Source: JAICJR01 sp036555755
GTDB lineage: Bacteria; Actinomycetota; Thermoleophilia; Solirubrobacterales; Thermoleophilaceae
Assembly: GCA_036555755.1 (NCBI GenBank)
Contig: DATBKS010000149.1
Location: 1-24,856 of the forward strand
Reading direction: 5' to 3'
Length of the DNA: 24,856 nt
In this document: positions 14,654 to 21,732 of the stretch, piece by piece
Layout: each line of letters opens with the position of its first letter
Position numbering within the stretch: position 1 is the stretch's first letter
Program-made: the position numbers and the translations under genes
Notes under the pieces: generated by a model
Databases searched by the model: none
What the model was told of the DNA's origin: nothing
Seen by the model: the letters and a program-made list of their open reading frames with translations, nothing else

Positions 14654-15280
14654 ATGGCACGCCTGTCGCAGGTCTTCCTGCCCAGAGACCGCGAGTTCTT
14701 CGACCTGTTCGAAGAAGCCGGCGGGAACATCCAAAGAGCCGCTGAGCTGCTCGAGCAGCTGATGCGCGACTACCCCGAGAACAGCGAGCTCGCGCGCGAG
14801 ATCCTCATCTGCGAGCAGCACGGGGACCGCATCACGCACGACATCGTCCAGCGGCTGAACAACACGTTCGTCACTCCGATCGACCGCGAGGACATCCTCG
14901 CCCTCGCGTCGGCGCTCGACGACATCGTCGACTTCACAGAGGAGGTGGCCGACTTCCTCGGCCTCTACAAGATCGAGGCGCCGATGGAGCACGCGGAGAA
15001 GATGGCCAAGGTGCTCGTGCTCGCCGCCCGCCAGATCGCCGAGGCGATGCCGCGGCTGCGCGAGTTCAAGGACATCTCGCACTTCACCGTCGAGATCAAC
15101 CGGCTCGAGAACGACGGCGACCGCCTGCAGCGCGAGGCGCTCGCGTCGCTCTTCGACGACGGCATCGACCCGATGGTCGTCATCCGCTGGAAGGACATCT
15201 ACGAGCGACTCGAGGAGGCCATCGACGCCACCGAGAAGGTCGCCTACACGCTCGAGGGCATCGTTCTCAAGAACTCCTGA
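14654..15280 (+). CDS. DUF47/PhoU-like phosphate transport accessory protein
   Basis: A 208-residue all-helical protein of the DUF47 (YkaA, PhoU-related) family: LPRDREFFDLFEEAGGNI, EILICEQHGDRITHDIVQRL, PIDREDILALASALDDIVD, VEINRLENDGDRLQREAL and WKDIYERLEEAIDATEKVA. Acidic ExxxD clusters resemble the metal-binding motifs of PhoU. DUF47 proteins are almost always encoded next to Pit transporters and are thought to control their activity; here the TGATG overlap (15278-15282) joins the two genes. AGGAGG lies at 14636-14641, 12 nt before ATG 14654, slightly farther than ideal. Confidence 0.94.
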   Translation: MARLSQVFLPRDREFFDLFEEAGGNIQRAAELLEQLMRDYPENSELAREILICEQHGDRITHDIVQRLNNTFVTPIDREDILALASALDDIVDFTEEVADFLGLYKIEAPMEHAEKMAKVLVLAARQIAEAMPRLREFKDISHFTVEINRLENDGDRLQREALASLFDDGIDPMVVIRWKDIYERLEEAIDATEKVAYTLEGIVLKNS

Positions 15281-16386
15281 TGCACAACGACCTGATTCTC
15301 GTCGTCGTCGTGGTGACGGCACTGGCCTTCGATTTCACGAACGGTTTCCACGACACCGCCAACGTCGTCGCGACGTCGATTTCCACGCGCGCGATGTCGC
15401 CCAAGCTGGCGGTCGGCTTCGCGGCGCTGCTCAACTTCGCGGGCGCGTTCATCTCGCTGAAGGTCGCGGCCACGGTGGCGAGCGGCATCGTCGAGGCGAG
15501 CGCGATCACGCCGACGATCGTCTTCGCGGGGCTGATCGGAGCGATCGGCTGGAACCTGATCACCTGGTACTTCGGCCTGCCCTCGAGCTCGTCGCACGCG
15601 CTCATCGGCGGCCTCGTGGGGTCCGCCATTGCCGCCGATGGGACCAGCGCCGTGATTGGCGGCGGTCTGCTCGGCAAGGTCGTCGTGCCCGCGCTGATCG
15701 CGCCGGTGCTCGCCTTCACGGCGGCGATCATCGGGATTCTGATCGTGTACCGGATCGTCGGGCGCCTGCGTCCCGGGCCGGTCACGAACGGCTACAAGCT
15801 CGGCCAACTCGCCTCGGGCGGCCTGCTCGCGCTCGCCCACGGGACCAACGACGCGCAGAAGACGATGGGCATCATCACGCTCGCGCTGGTCGCCAACGGC
15901 AACCTGCCGGCCAACGACTTCAGCGTGCCCGAGTGGGTCGTCGTCGCGAGCGCGAGCGCGATCGCTCTCGGCACCTACAGCGGCGGCTGGCGGATCATCA
16001 AGACCATGGGCAGCCGCATCATCAAGATGGACAGCGCGCAGGGTTTCGCCGCCCAGGGCGCGGGCGCGGCGGTGATCCTCGCGGCGTCGCACTACGGCTA
16101 TCCGCTGTCCACCACTCACGTGATCTCAGGTGGCGTGATGGGCGCAGGCGCAGCCAAGCGGCTGTCCGCAGTGCGCTGGGGCGTGGCCGGGAACATCGCG
16201 GTGGCCTGGGTCCTCACGCTTCCGTTCGCCGGCCTGATGGGAGCGATCACGTACGGCGTCACCCACATCTTCGGCAGCGGGGCTGCCGGCCCGCTCATAG
16301 TGGCGATCGCGCTCGTGCTGATCGTGGCGGCGGTGTTCGCCAGGCGGCTCCGCCAAGGCTCGGCGCTCACGGCGGAGGCGGCATGA
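15280..16386 (+). CDS. pit: Low-affinity inorganic phosphate transporter (PiT family)
   Basis: A 368-residue membrane protein with about ten hydrophobic segments and the two inverted PiT signatures: TNGFHDTANVVATSIST (20-36) and AHGTNDAQKTMGII (about 186-199), plus SSSHALIGGLVGS and STTHVISGGVMG. PiT proteins import phosphate as a neutral metal-phosphate complex, driven by protons (or Na+). Length is normal for bacterial short PiT forms. It sits between the DUF47 regulator and a small membrane protein, both coupled by overlap, so the three are likely one unit. Start ATG 15280 overlaps the previous stop. Confidence 0.96.
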   Translation: MHNDLILVVVVVTALAFDFTNGFHDTANVVATSISTRAMSPKLAVGFAALLNFAGAFISLKVAATVASGIVEASAITPTIVFAGLIGAIGWNLITWYFGLPSSSSHALIGGLVGSAIAADGTSAVIGGGLLGKVVVPALIAPVLAFTAAIIGILIVYRIVGRLRPGPVTNGYKLGQLASGGLLALAHGTNDAQKTMGIITLALVANGNLPANDFSVPEWVVVASASAIALGTYSGGWRIIKTMGSRIIKMDSAQGFAAQGAGAAVILAASHYGYPLSTTHVISGGVMGAGAAKRLSAVRWGVAGNIAVAWVLTLPFAGLMGAITYGVTHIFGSGAAGPLIVAIALVLIVAAVFARRLRQGSALTAEAA

Positions 16387-16631
16387 CCGTCATCGCCGAG
16401 GCGATCGTGGACTGGGCCACGATCGGCAAGGTCATCGCCGCAGCCCTGATCGCGACGATTGGCGCGAGTTTCGCCTTCTCCCTGGCCGTGCTCGGGACCA
16501 CTCGCTCGATGGAAATGCGCCGGAGCCGCCGCGGGCCAGAAGCGACGGCCTTCGCCGTGCTCGGGCTGTTTGGCGCCGCGGTGGTGGTCGCCGCCATCGT
16601 GGGCGGCATCATCGTGATGTCGTCTAAGTGA
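16383..16631 (+). CDS. Small two-helix membrane protein of the Pit operon
   Basis: An 82-residue protein I do not recognise by family. Two hydrophobic helices are clear: about 16-40 (GKVIAAALIATIGASFAF) and about 56-79 (AVLGLFGAAVVVAAIVGGII), joined by a basic, Arg-rich loop (TRSMEMRRSRRGPE). It is coupled to pit by ATGA (16383-16386), so it is probably an accessory subunit or regulator of the transporter (inference). It overlaps the 3' end of the convergent aminotransferase by 8 bp. Confidence 0.8.
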   Translation: MTVIAEAIVDWATIGKVIAAALIATIGASFAFSLAVLGTTRSMEMRRSRRGPEATAFAVLGLFGAAVVVAAIVGGIIVMSSK

Positions 16632-17706
16632 CGAGCTCGACGAGCCGCTCGAGGTCGCTCTCGTCGTTCCAGGCACCCACGGACGCACGCACCAGGCCGC
16701 GACCGGGGATGAAGCGCACCACCACGCCGTTCTCGCCGAGCTTCTCGTAGGTGGCCTCGCAGTCGTCGTCGCGCCACGACACGAGCGTCGAGCGCCCGCG
16801 CGGCTGCACTTCGCGGCCGCGCTCCGCGAGCATCTCCACGAGCTTTTCCGCGAGCGTGGCGGCGCGGTCGTGCACCCACTCCCAGCCCGCCTCCTCGAAC
16901 AGCTCGATCGAGCTCACCGCCCATGCGCCGGCCGAGCTCGGGATGAAGCTCAGGTCGAAGCGGCGCGCGTTCTCATACAGCGGTGAGTTCAGCGGGTCCT
17001 CGTGGTCCGTCACCGAGCCGAAGCTGAGAAAGCGCGGCTCGAGGTCGTTCAGCCGGTCCTTCTTCACGTAGAGGCAGCCGGAGCCGTCGGGCCCGCACAG
17101 CCACTTCTGGCCCGACGCCGCGTAGAAGTCGCAGCCGAGCTCCTGCACATCGACCGGCACCGCGCCGATGCCCTGTGCGCCGTCAAGGAGGAACTGAACG
17201 CCGGTCTCGCGCAGCGCCGCCGAGTCGATTACCTGGCCGTTGACCCACGACACGTGCGAGGTGGCCACGAGCTTCGTCTTGTCCGTCACCGCGTTCGCCA
17301 GTTCGGCGAACGGCGCCAGCTTGATCACCGCGCCGCAGCGCCTGCGCGCGCCCGCCAGCGGAGCCAGCACGCCAGGGTGCTCCTCGTCGCTCGTGAGCAG
17401 CTCGTCGCCCGGCTGGATGTCGAGCCCGCCGATCACGATGTTCACGCCGTCGGTCGTGGAGTGGGTGAGGGCGAGCTCGTCCTGGTCGCAGTTGATGTGG
17501 GCGGCGAGCAGCTCGCGCCGCCGGTCCATCGCGCCGATCATGCGGTCGAAGTGGGGACGGCCGGCCCGTCCTTCCGTCAGCTCTCCCTCGATCCGCTCGT
17601 GCGCGACCTGCGCAGCGCGCCGCGGCACGGGGCCGTCGGTCCCGGCGTTCAGGAACGCCTTCTGCTCGAGCACGGGGAACTCTGCTCTGAACTGGGCTGG
17701 GTCCAT
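16624..17706 (-). CDS. Class V aminotransferase / cysteine desulfurase-like PLP enzyme
   Basis: A 360-residue fold-type I PLP enzyme. PLP Lys is K201 in AASGQKWLCGPDGSG; D175 in LLDGAQGIGAVPVD pairs with the pyridine N; HPGVLAPL and VATSHVSWVNGQVID are further landmarks. It resembles isopenicillin-N-epimerase/EgtE-type members more than IscS, because no reactive-loop Cys is obvious in the C-terminal third. The reaction may be lyase, epimerase or desulfurase. ATG 17706 gives the normal N-terminus MDPAQFRAEFPVLEQ; the frame is open upstream but would run through the divergent MBL promoter. TAACAT on the minus strand (17718-17723) is a good -10. Confidence 0.92.
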   Translation of the reverse strand: MDPAQFRAEFPVLEQKAFLNAGTDGPVPRRAAQVAHERIEGELTEGRAGRPHFDRMIGAMDRRRELLAAHINCDQDELALTHSTTDGVNIVIGGLDIQPGDELLTSDEEHPGVLAPLAGARRRCGAVIKLAPFAELANAVTDKTKLVATSHVSWVNGQVIDSAALRETGVQFLLDGAQGIGAVPVDVQELGCDFYAASGQKWLCGPDGSGCLYVKKDRLNDLEPRFLSFGSVTDHEDPLNSPLYENARRFDLSFIPSSAGAWAVSSIELFEEAGWEWVHDRAATLAEKLVEMLAERGREVQPRGRSTLVSWRDDDCEATYEKLGENGVVVRFIPGRGLVRASVGAWNDESDLERLVELVT

Positions 17707-17717
17707 GGCAGGGGCGC

Positions 17718-17727
17718 ATGTTAGGTT
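17718..17727. promoter_or_regulatory. Overlapping divergent -10 elements (bidirectional promoter)
   Basis: ATGTTAGGTT holds TAACAT read on the minus strand (17718-17723) and TAGGTT on the plus strand (17722-17727), sharing two bases. The plus element ends seven bases before GTG 17735; the minus element lies 11 bases before ATG 17706. Both transcripts would be leaderless or nearly so. Confidence 0.5.
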
Positions 17728-17734
17728 GCATGGC

Positions 17735-18475
17735 GTGATCGTCGAGCGATCCATGCACCCGGACTGGCTGTCGAACGCGTACGTCGTGGCCGACGAGCCG
17801 GGCGGCAGCGCGGTGATCATCGACTCGGGCGGTCCCTCGGACAGGCTGCTCGCGGAGATCGAGCGGCTGGGCGTCGCGCCGACCCATCTCCTGCTGACGC
17901 ACCACCACGGCGACCACGTGGCGGAGAACCACGTCTACAAGGAGCGCTTCAACGTCGAGATCCTCGCCGACCCCGTCGAGTCCGAGGAGCTGATGGACGT
18001 CGACCGACACATCATCTCCGGCGAGACGCTCACGGTCGGCGGCCTCAACATCAAGGCGATCGCCACGCCAGGCCACACGGCCGGGATGCTCTCGTTCCTG
18101 ATCAACGACGAAGAGGTCTTCACGGGCGACACGCTCTTCAAGGGCTCGGTCGGCGGCGTGCGCGCCCCCGGCTCGACCACCTTCGAGGATCTGAAGCACT
18201 CGATCATGGACGTGCTGATGAAGCTGCGGCCCGAGGTCGTGATCCGGCCAGGCCACACCGACCCGACCACGATCGGCGACGAGTGGGAGAACAACGCCTT
18301 CATCCGCGTCTGGCGCGGCCTCGACGGCGAGTCCACCGAGCGCTGCAAGGTCGGCGACGAAGAAGCCACCCTGATCCTCTGGGCGCCCGACTACGACGGC
18401 GGCCACAAGGCCTGGGTCCGCTGGGACAACGGCAAGGACGACATCGTGCCGGGCTCCCGCGTCGAGCGCAGCTAG
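17735..18475 (+). CDS. MBL-fold (glyoxalase II-like) hydrolase with C-terminal extension
   Basis: A 246-residue metallo-beta-lactamase-fold protein: THHHGDH (55-61), H114 in TPGHTAGM, D132 in FTGDTLF and H174 in RPGHTDPTT make the full two-metal site of the glyoxalase II/hydroxyacylglutathione hydrolase group. A non-typical tail of about 50 residues (about 195-246: CKVGDEEATLILWAPDYDGG ... VRWDNGKDDIVPGSRVE) looks like a small beta-barrel add-on. The substrate is unknown; a thioester or thiol adduct is usual for the family. GTG 17735 gives the start VIVERSMHPDWLSN and lies seven bases after TAGGTT; ATG 17705 is in frame but would lie upstream of that promoter and overlap the aminotransferase start. 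Confidence 0.92.
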   Translation: MIVERSMHPDWLSNAYVVADEPGGSAVIIDSGGPSDRLLAEIERLGVAPTHLLLTHHHGDHVAENHVYKERFNVEILADPVESEELMDVDRHIISGETLTVGGLNIKAIATPGHTAGMLSFLINDEEVFTGDTLFKGSVGGVRAPGSTTFEDLKHSIMDVLMKLRPEVVIRPGHTDPTTIGDEWENNAFIRVWRGLDGESTERCKVGDEEATLILWAPDYDGGHKAWVRWDNGKDDIVPGSRVERS

Positions 18476-18483
18476 CCACCGCG

Positions 18484-18496
18484 CCCCCGGCGGGGG
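18484..18496 (+). terminator. GC hairpin after the MBL gene, possible terminator
   Basis: CCCCC (18484-18488) and GGGGG (18492-18496) flank a 3-nt loop nine bases after the MBL stop. No T-run follows, so termination is uncertain. Confidence 0.3.
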
Positions 18497-18590
18497 ACCC
18501 GCGACTCGGTGGGCCCCGTTCCCTCTCCGCGAATCGTTCGGTAACGGAACCAACTGCCAATAGACATCTGTCTCTCGGCTCACGCGTGGA

Positions 18591-18596
18591 TAGGCT
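18591..18596 (+). promoter_or_regulatory. Predicted -10 element (TAGGCT) for the glycosyltransferase-thrS unit
   Basis: TAGGCT ends seven bases before GTG 18604, the same layout as TAGGTT before GTG 17735. CTGTCT (18568-18573) lies 17 bp upstream as a partial -35. This supports GTG 18604 as a leaderless start over ATG 18625. Confidence 0.45.
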
Positions 18597-18624
18597 GCCG
18601 CCCGTGAGGTGTCACCTTCAGGCG

Positions 18625-19677
18625 ATGCCGCTCGGCAGGCGGACGGCTGGGGACTACGGCGAGGTCGAGCGTCTGCGAGCGGCGGCCGCACCCCTTGAGG
18701 GAGCTCGCATCCTCCACCTTTCGGCGGCCGGATCACGGCTCCGCTCTCCGGAGATCCTGCCCTCATTGCTGTCGTTGTACGAGGACCTGGGCGTCCACGC
18801 CGAACACATGGTGCTGGCGGGCGAGCGCCCCTTCTGGCGGCTCACGCGCCAGCTCGAGGACGGCCTCCAGGGCGGCGAGACCGCCATCTCCGACGAGACC
18901 TGGGACGAGTACCTGGAGGACTCACCGGCGCCCGAGGGCTTCGACGGGATCGTCGTCCACGGGCCCGGCGCGCTCGCGAGCGCATCCAAAGCCGGCACCC
19001 CGTACGCCTTCCGCTGCGAGCTCGACTACTCGAGCCCCGACCAGCCGATGTGGAACCGCCTGGAGCCGCTGATCACCACGACAGCCGACCTCCCGGAGGC
19101 GATCGACCCGCTCGCTCCGGCCTCCGTGGACCTGCCGGTCAAGCTCGCGGGCTCGATGGTGCGCTCGCTGGGCGTCGACCTTGCACGCCCGACCGTCTTC
19201 CAGGCGCGCCCCTTCGACACCTGGCAGGACCCGCACGAGGTGCTCGACGCGTTCGCGATCGCGAAGCAGCAGGCGCCCGGCCTGCAGCTCGTCCTCGCTG
19301 GCGACCCGCCCACGGACGACGTCGAGGCCTGGCGCCTGGTGCGCGAGCTGTCGGACTACTCGGAGACCAAGGAGGACCTGCTCCTGCTCACCGGAATCGG
19401 CGACGTCGAGCTGAACGCGCTGCGCGCGATCGCGCGCGCCGGGGTCGAGAGCTCGCTCGCGAAGGGGGCGGAGCTGACCACGCTCGAGACGCTCTGGAAG
19501 GGCACGCCGGTGGTCGACGCGGCCGATGCCCCGGAGGCCATCGTGGAGCTGGTGAAAGACCCCGGCCTGGCGATCGAACTCGGCGAAGCCGGCCGCGCCA
19601 GGGTTAGGGAGCATCACCTCATCACCCACCTGGCCGAGAACGAGCTGCGCTTGCTCGCTAGTTTCCAGTCCACATGA
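18625..19677 (+). CDS. Degenerate TreT-like GT4 glycosyltransferase (probable pseudoenzyme)
   Basis: A 350-residue GT-B protein most like trehalose synthase TreT. N-terminal half: GARILHLSAAGSRL, then LLSLYEDLGVHAEHMVLAG, RPFWRLTRQLEDGLQGG and FDGIVVHGPGAL match the TreT order. C-terminal half: QARPFDTWQDPHEVLDAF, LQLVLAGDPP, ELTTLETLWKGTPVV and LGEAGRARVREH. Key sites differ: the N-terminal Gly-rich loop is SRLRSPEI, the donor-phosphate Arg/Lys motif (usually SRFDPWKDP) reads RPFDTWQDP with Lys replaced by Gln, and the first Glu of the E-x7-E motif is Lys280. It is also shorter than TreT (about 400). Catalysis is doubtful. GTG 18604 (seven residues earlier) may be the true start. ATGA overlap couples it to thrS. 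Confidence 0.82.
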   Translation: MPLGRRTAGDYGEVERLRAAAAPLEGARILHLSAAGSRLRSPEILPSLLSLYEDLGVHAEHMVLAGERPFWRLTRQLEDGLQGGETAISDETWDEYLEDSPAPEGFDGIVVHGPGALASASKAGTPYAFRCELDYSSPDQPMWNRLEPLITTTADLPEAIDPLAPASVDLPVKLAGSMVRSLGVDLARPTVFQARPFDTWQDPHEVLDAFAIAKQQAPGLQLVLAGDPPTDDVEAWRLVRELSDYSETKEDLLLLTGIGDVELNALRAIARAGVESSLAKGAELTTLETLWKGTPVVDAADAPEAIVELVKDPGLAIELGEAGRARVREHHLITHLAENELRLLASFQST

Positions 19678-21581
19678 CCGTCACCCTCCCCGATGGCAAG
19701 GAGCTCGAGCTCCAGAATGGCGCCACCGGCGCCGACGCTGCACGCGCGATAGGCGAGGGTCTCGCGCGCGCTGCGCTCGCGATCAAGGTGAACGGCGAGT
19801 TGCGCGACCTCTCCCGCGAGGTGGAGGACGGGGCGAAGATCGACATCGTCACCGACCGCAGCCCCGAGGCGCTCGACCTGCTCAGGCACGACACCGCCCA
19901 CGTCCTCGCCGAGGCCGTGCTCGAGCTCTACCCCGGCACCCAGGTGACCATCGGCCCGCCGATCGAGGACGGCTTCTACTACGACTTCGACTTCCCCGAG
20001 GACGTGAAGATCTCGGACGCCGACTTCGAGCGCATCGAGCAGAAGATGCGCGAGCACATCAAGGCGGACGAGCACTTCGAGCGCAGCGAGGTGAGCGCCG
20101 AGGAGGCGATCGAGCGCTTCAAGTCGGAGGGCCAGGACTACAAGGTCGAGTTGATCCAGGACCTCGGCGAGCCCACCGTCTCGCTCTACCGAAACGGCGA
20201 CTTCACCGACCTATGCCGCGGCCCGCACGGGCCGAGCACCAAGCGCATCAAGGCCTTCAAGCTGATGTCCACCGCCGGCGCGTACTGGCGCGGGGATTCG
20301 AACAAGCCGATGCTCACCCGCATCTACGGCACCGCCTTCTTCTCGAAGGAGGCTCTCGACGCCTACCTCGAGCAGCTCGAGCAGGCCCGTGCGCGCGACC
20401 ACCGCAAGCTCGGCAAGGAGCTCGGCCTGTTCATGTTCAGCGAGCTCGCGCCAGGCATGCCGTTCTGGCAGCCCGCCGGCACCCACATCTGGAACGAGCT
20501 CACCACCATGTGGCGGCGGGAGAACGTCGCGCGCGGCTACACCGAGGTGCGCACCCCGATCATCTACGACGTCGAGCTCTGGAAGCAGTCGGGGCACTGG
20601 GACAAGTACCAGGACAACATGTACTTCACCGACGTCGAGGATCACCCCATGGGCCTCAAGCCCATGAACTGCCCGGCGCACATCCAGATCTACAAGGAGG
20701 AGCGCCGCTCCTACCGCGACCTCCCCATCCGCTACGCCGAACAGGGCCTCGTCCACCGCCACGAGCCGAGCGGCACTCTGCACGGCCTGCTGCGCGTCCG
20801 CTCCATCACCCAGGACGACGCCCACATCTTCTGCACCGAGGACCAGATCGAGCAGGAGGTCGTCGGCTGCCTCAACTTCGGCTTCTTCCTGTATGAGATG
20901 TTCGGGCTCGAGCCTCGGCTCGAACTCTCAACTCGGCCGGACAACCGCATCGGCACCGAGGAGATGTGGGACGCCGCCGAGGGCGCGCTGCAGGGGGCGC
21001 TCGAGTCGCAGAAGCTGGAGTACGACCTGAACGAGGGCGACGGCTCCTTCTACGGCCCGAAGATCGACCTGCACACCACCGACGCGATCGGCCGCTCGTG
21101 GCAGCTCGGCACCGTGCAGCTCGACTACCAGATGCCAGAGCGCTTCGAGCTCGAGTACACCGGGGCGGACAACGCCGAGCACCGCCCGGTGATGGTCCAC
21201 CGCGCCCTGCTCGGCTCGTTCGAGCGCTTCATCGGGATCCTGATCGAGCACTACGCCGGCGAGTTCCCGCTCTGGCTCGCCCCGACCCAGGCGCTCATCC
21301 TTCCGATTGCCGACCGTCACGAGGGCTACGCGAACGAGGTCGCCGCGCAGCTGACCGCCGCCGGCCTGCGCGTCGAGGTCGACGCCCGCACCGAATCGGT
21401 GGGCAAGAAGATCCGCGAGGGCGAGCTGCGGAAGGCGCCCTACATGCTGGTCGTGGGCGACAACGAGGCCGAGGCGAAGCAGGTCTCGGTCCGCCGCCAC
21501 CGCGAAGGTGACCTCGGCGCGATGGGGGTCGAGGAGTTCGCCTCTCGCGCGCGTGAGGAGATCGACCGCAAGGCGCAGTAG
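19674..21581 (+). CDS. thrS: Threonyl-tRNA synthetase
   Basis: A 635-residue class II synthetase charging tRNA-Thr. A TGS domain (1-60) is followed by the editing domain with H72-x3-H76 and C181/H185 (equivalent to E. coli H73, H77, C182, H186), so mischarged Ser-tRNA can be cleared. The catalytic core (about 240-530) has zinc ligands C333 (MNCPAH), H384 (DDAHIFC) and H509 (VHRALLGSFER). The anticodon-binding domain (about 535-635) begins with PLWLAPTQALILPI. All key residues are present and the length is standard. Start ATG 19674 overlaps the stop of the glycosyltransferase-like gene (ATGA), so thrS translation is tied to it; no separate Shine-Dalgarno is visible. Confidence 0.98.
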   Translation: MTVTLPDGKELELQNGATGADAARAIGEGLARAALAIKVNGELRDLSREVEDGAKIDIVTDRSPEALDLLRHDTAHVLAEAVLELYPGTQVTIGPPIEDGFYYDFDFPEDVKISDADFERIEQKMREHIKADEHFERSEVSAEEAIERFKSEGQDYKVELIQDLGEPTVSLYRNGDFTDLCRGPHGPSTKRIKAFKLMSTAGAYWRGDSNKPMLTRIYGTAFFSKEALDAYLEQLEQARARDHRKLGKELGLFMFSELAPGMPFWQPAGTHIWNELTTMWRRENVARGYTEVRTPIIYDVELWKQSGHWDKYQDNMYFTDVEDHPMGLKPMNCPAHIQIYKEERRSYRDLPIRYAEQGLVHRHEPSGTLHGLLRVRSITQDDAHIFCTEDQIEQEVVGCLNFGFFLYEMFGLEPRLELSTRPDNRIGTEEMWDAAEGALQGALESQKLEYDLNEGDGSFYGPKIDLHTTDAIGRSWQLGTVQLDYQMPERFELEYTGADNAEHRPVMVHRALLGSFERFIGILIEHYAGEFPLWLAPTQALILPIADRHEGYANEVAAQLTAAGLRVEVDARTESVGKKIREGELRKAPYMLVVGDNEAEAKQVSVRRHREGDLGAMGVEEFASRAREEIDRKAQ

Positions 21582-21613
21582 ATCTTCTACTAGTGGACAA
21601 AGCGTCGCATGGC

Positions 21614-21619
21614 TATACT
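21614..21619 (+). promoter_or_regulatory. Strong -10 element (TATACT) for the infC operon
   Basis: TATACT lies in the 151-bp gap after thrS and is the best -10 match in the window. TGGACA (21594-21599) is only 14 bp upstream, so the -35 is unclear. Transcription would start near 21626, giving a leader of about 107 nt before GTG 21733. Confidence 0.55.
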
Positions 21620-21633
21620 CGCCTGCTGAATGC

Positions 21634-21678
21634 AGGGCACCTACACACCGCGCCACCCGAGCTGACGCGCCGTGCCCT
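21634..21678 (+). promoter_or_regulatory. Stem-loop in the infC leader, possible L20/IF3 control element
   Basis: AGGGCAC (21634-21640) pairs perfectly with GTGCCCT (21672-21678) around a 31-nt loop containing CGCG-type inner pairs. infC-rpmI-rplT leaders are commonly controlled by L20 in bacteria; a match to a known L20 leader class was not recognised. Confidence 0.35.
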
Positions 21679-21732
21679 ACCCAGCCGTCGTCCCCTCTAT
21701 TTGCCTTTGACGTCTAGCCCGCTCCAGTCTTA

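Noticed and set aside
15244..16119. Open minus-strand frame under the Pit gene
   Set aside because: Arg/Asp/His-rich antisense shadow with no domain, opposite a clear PiT transporter.
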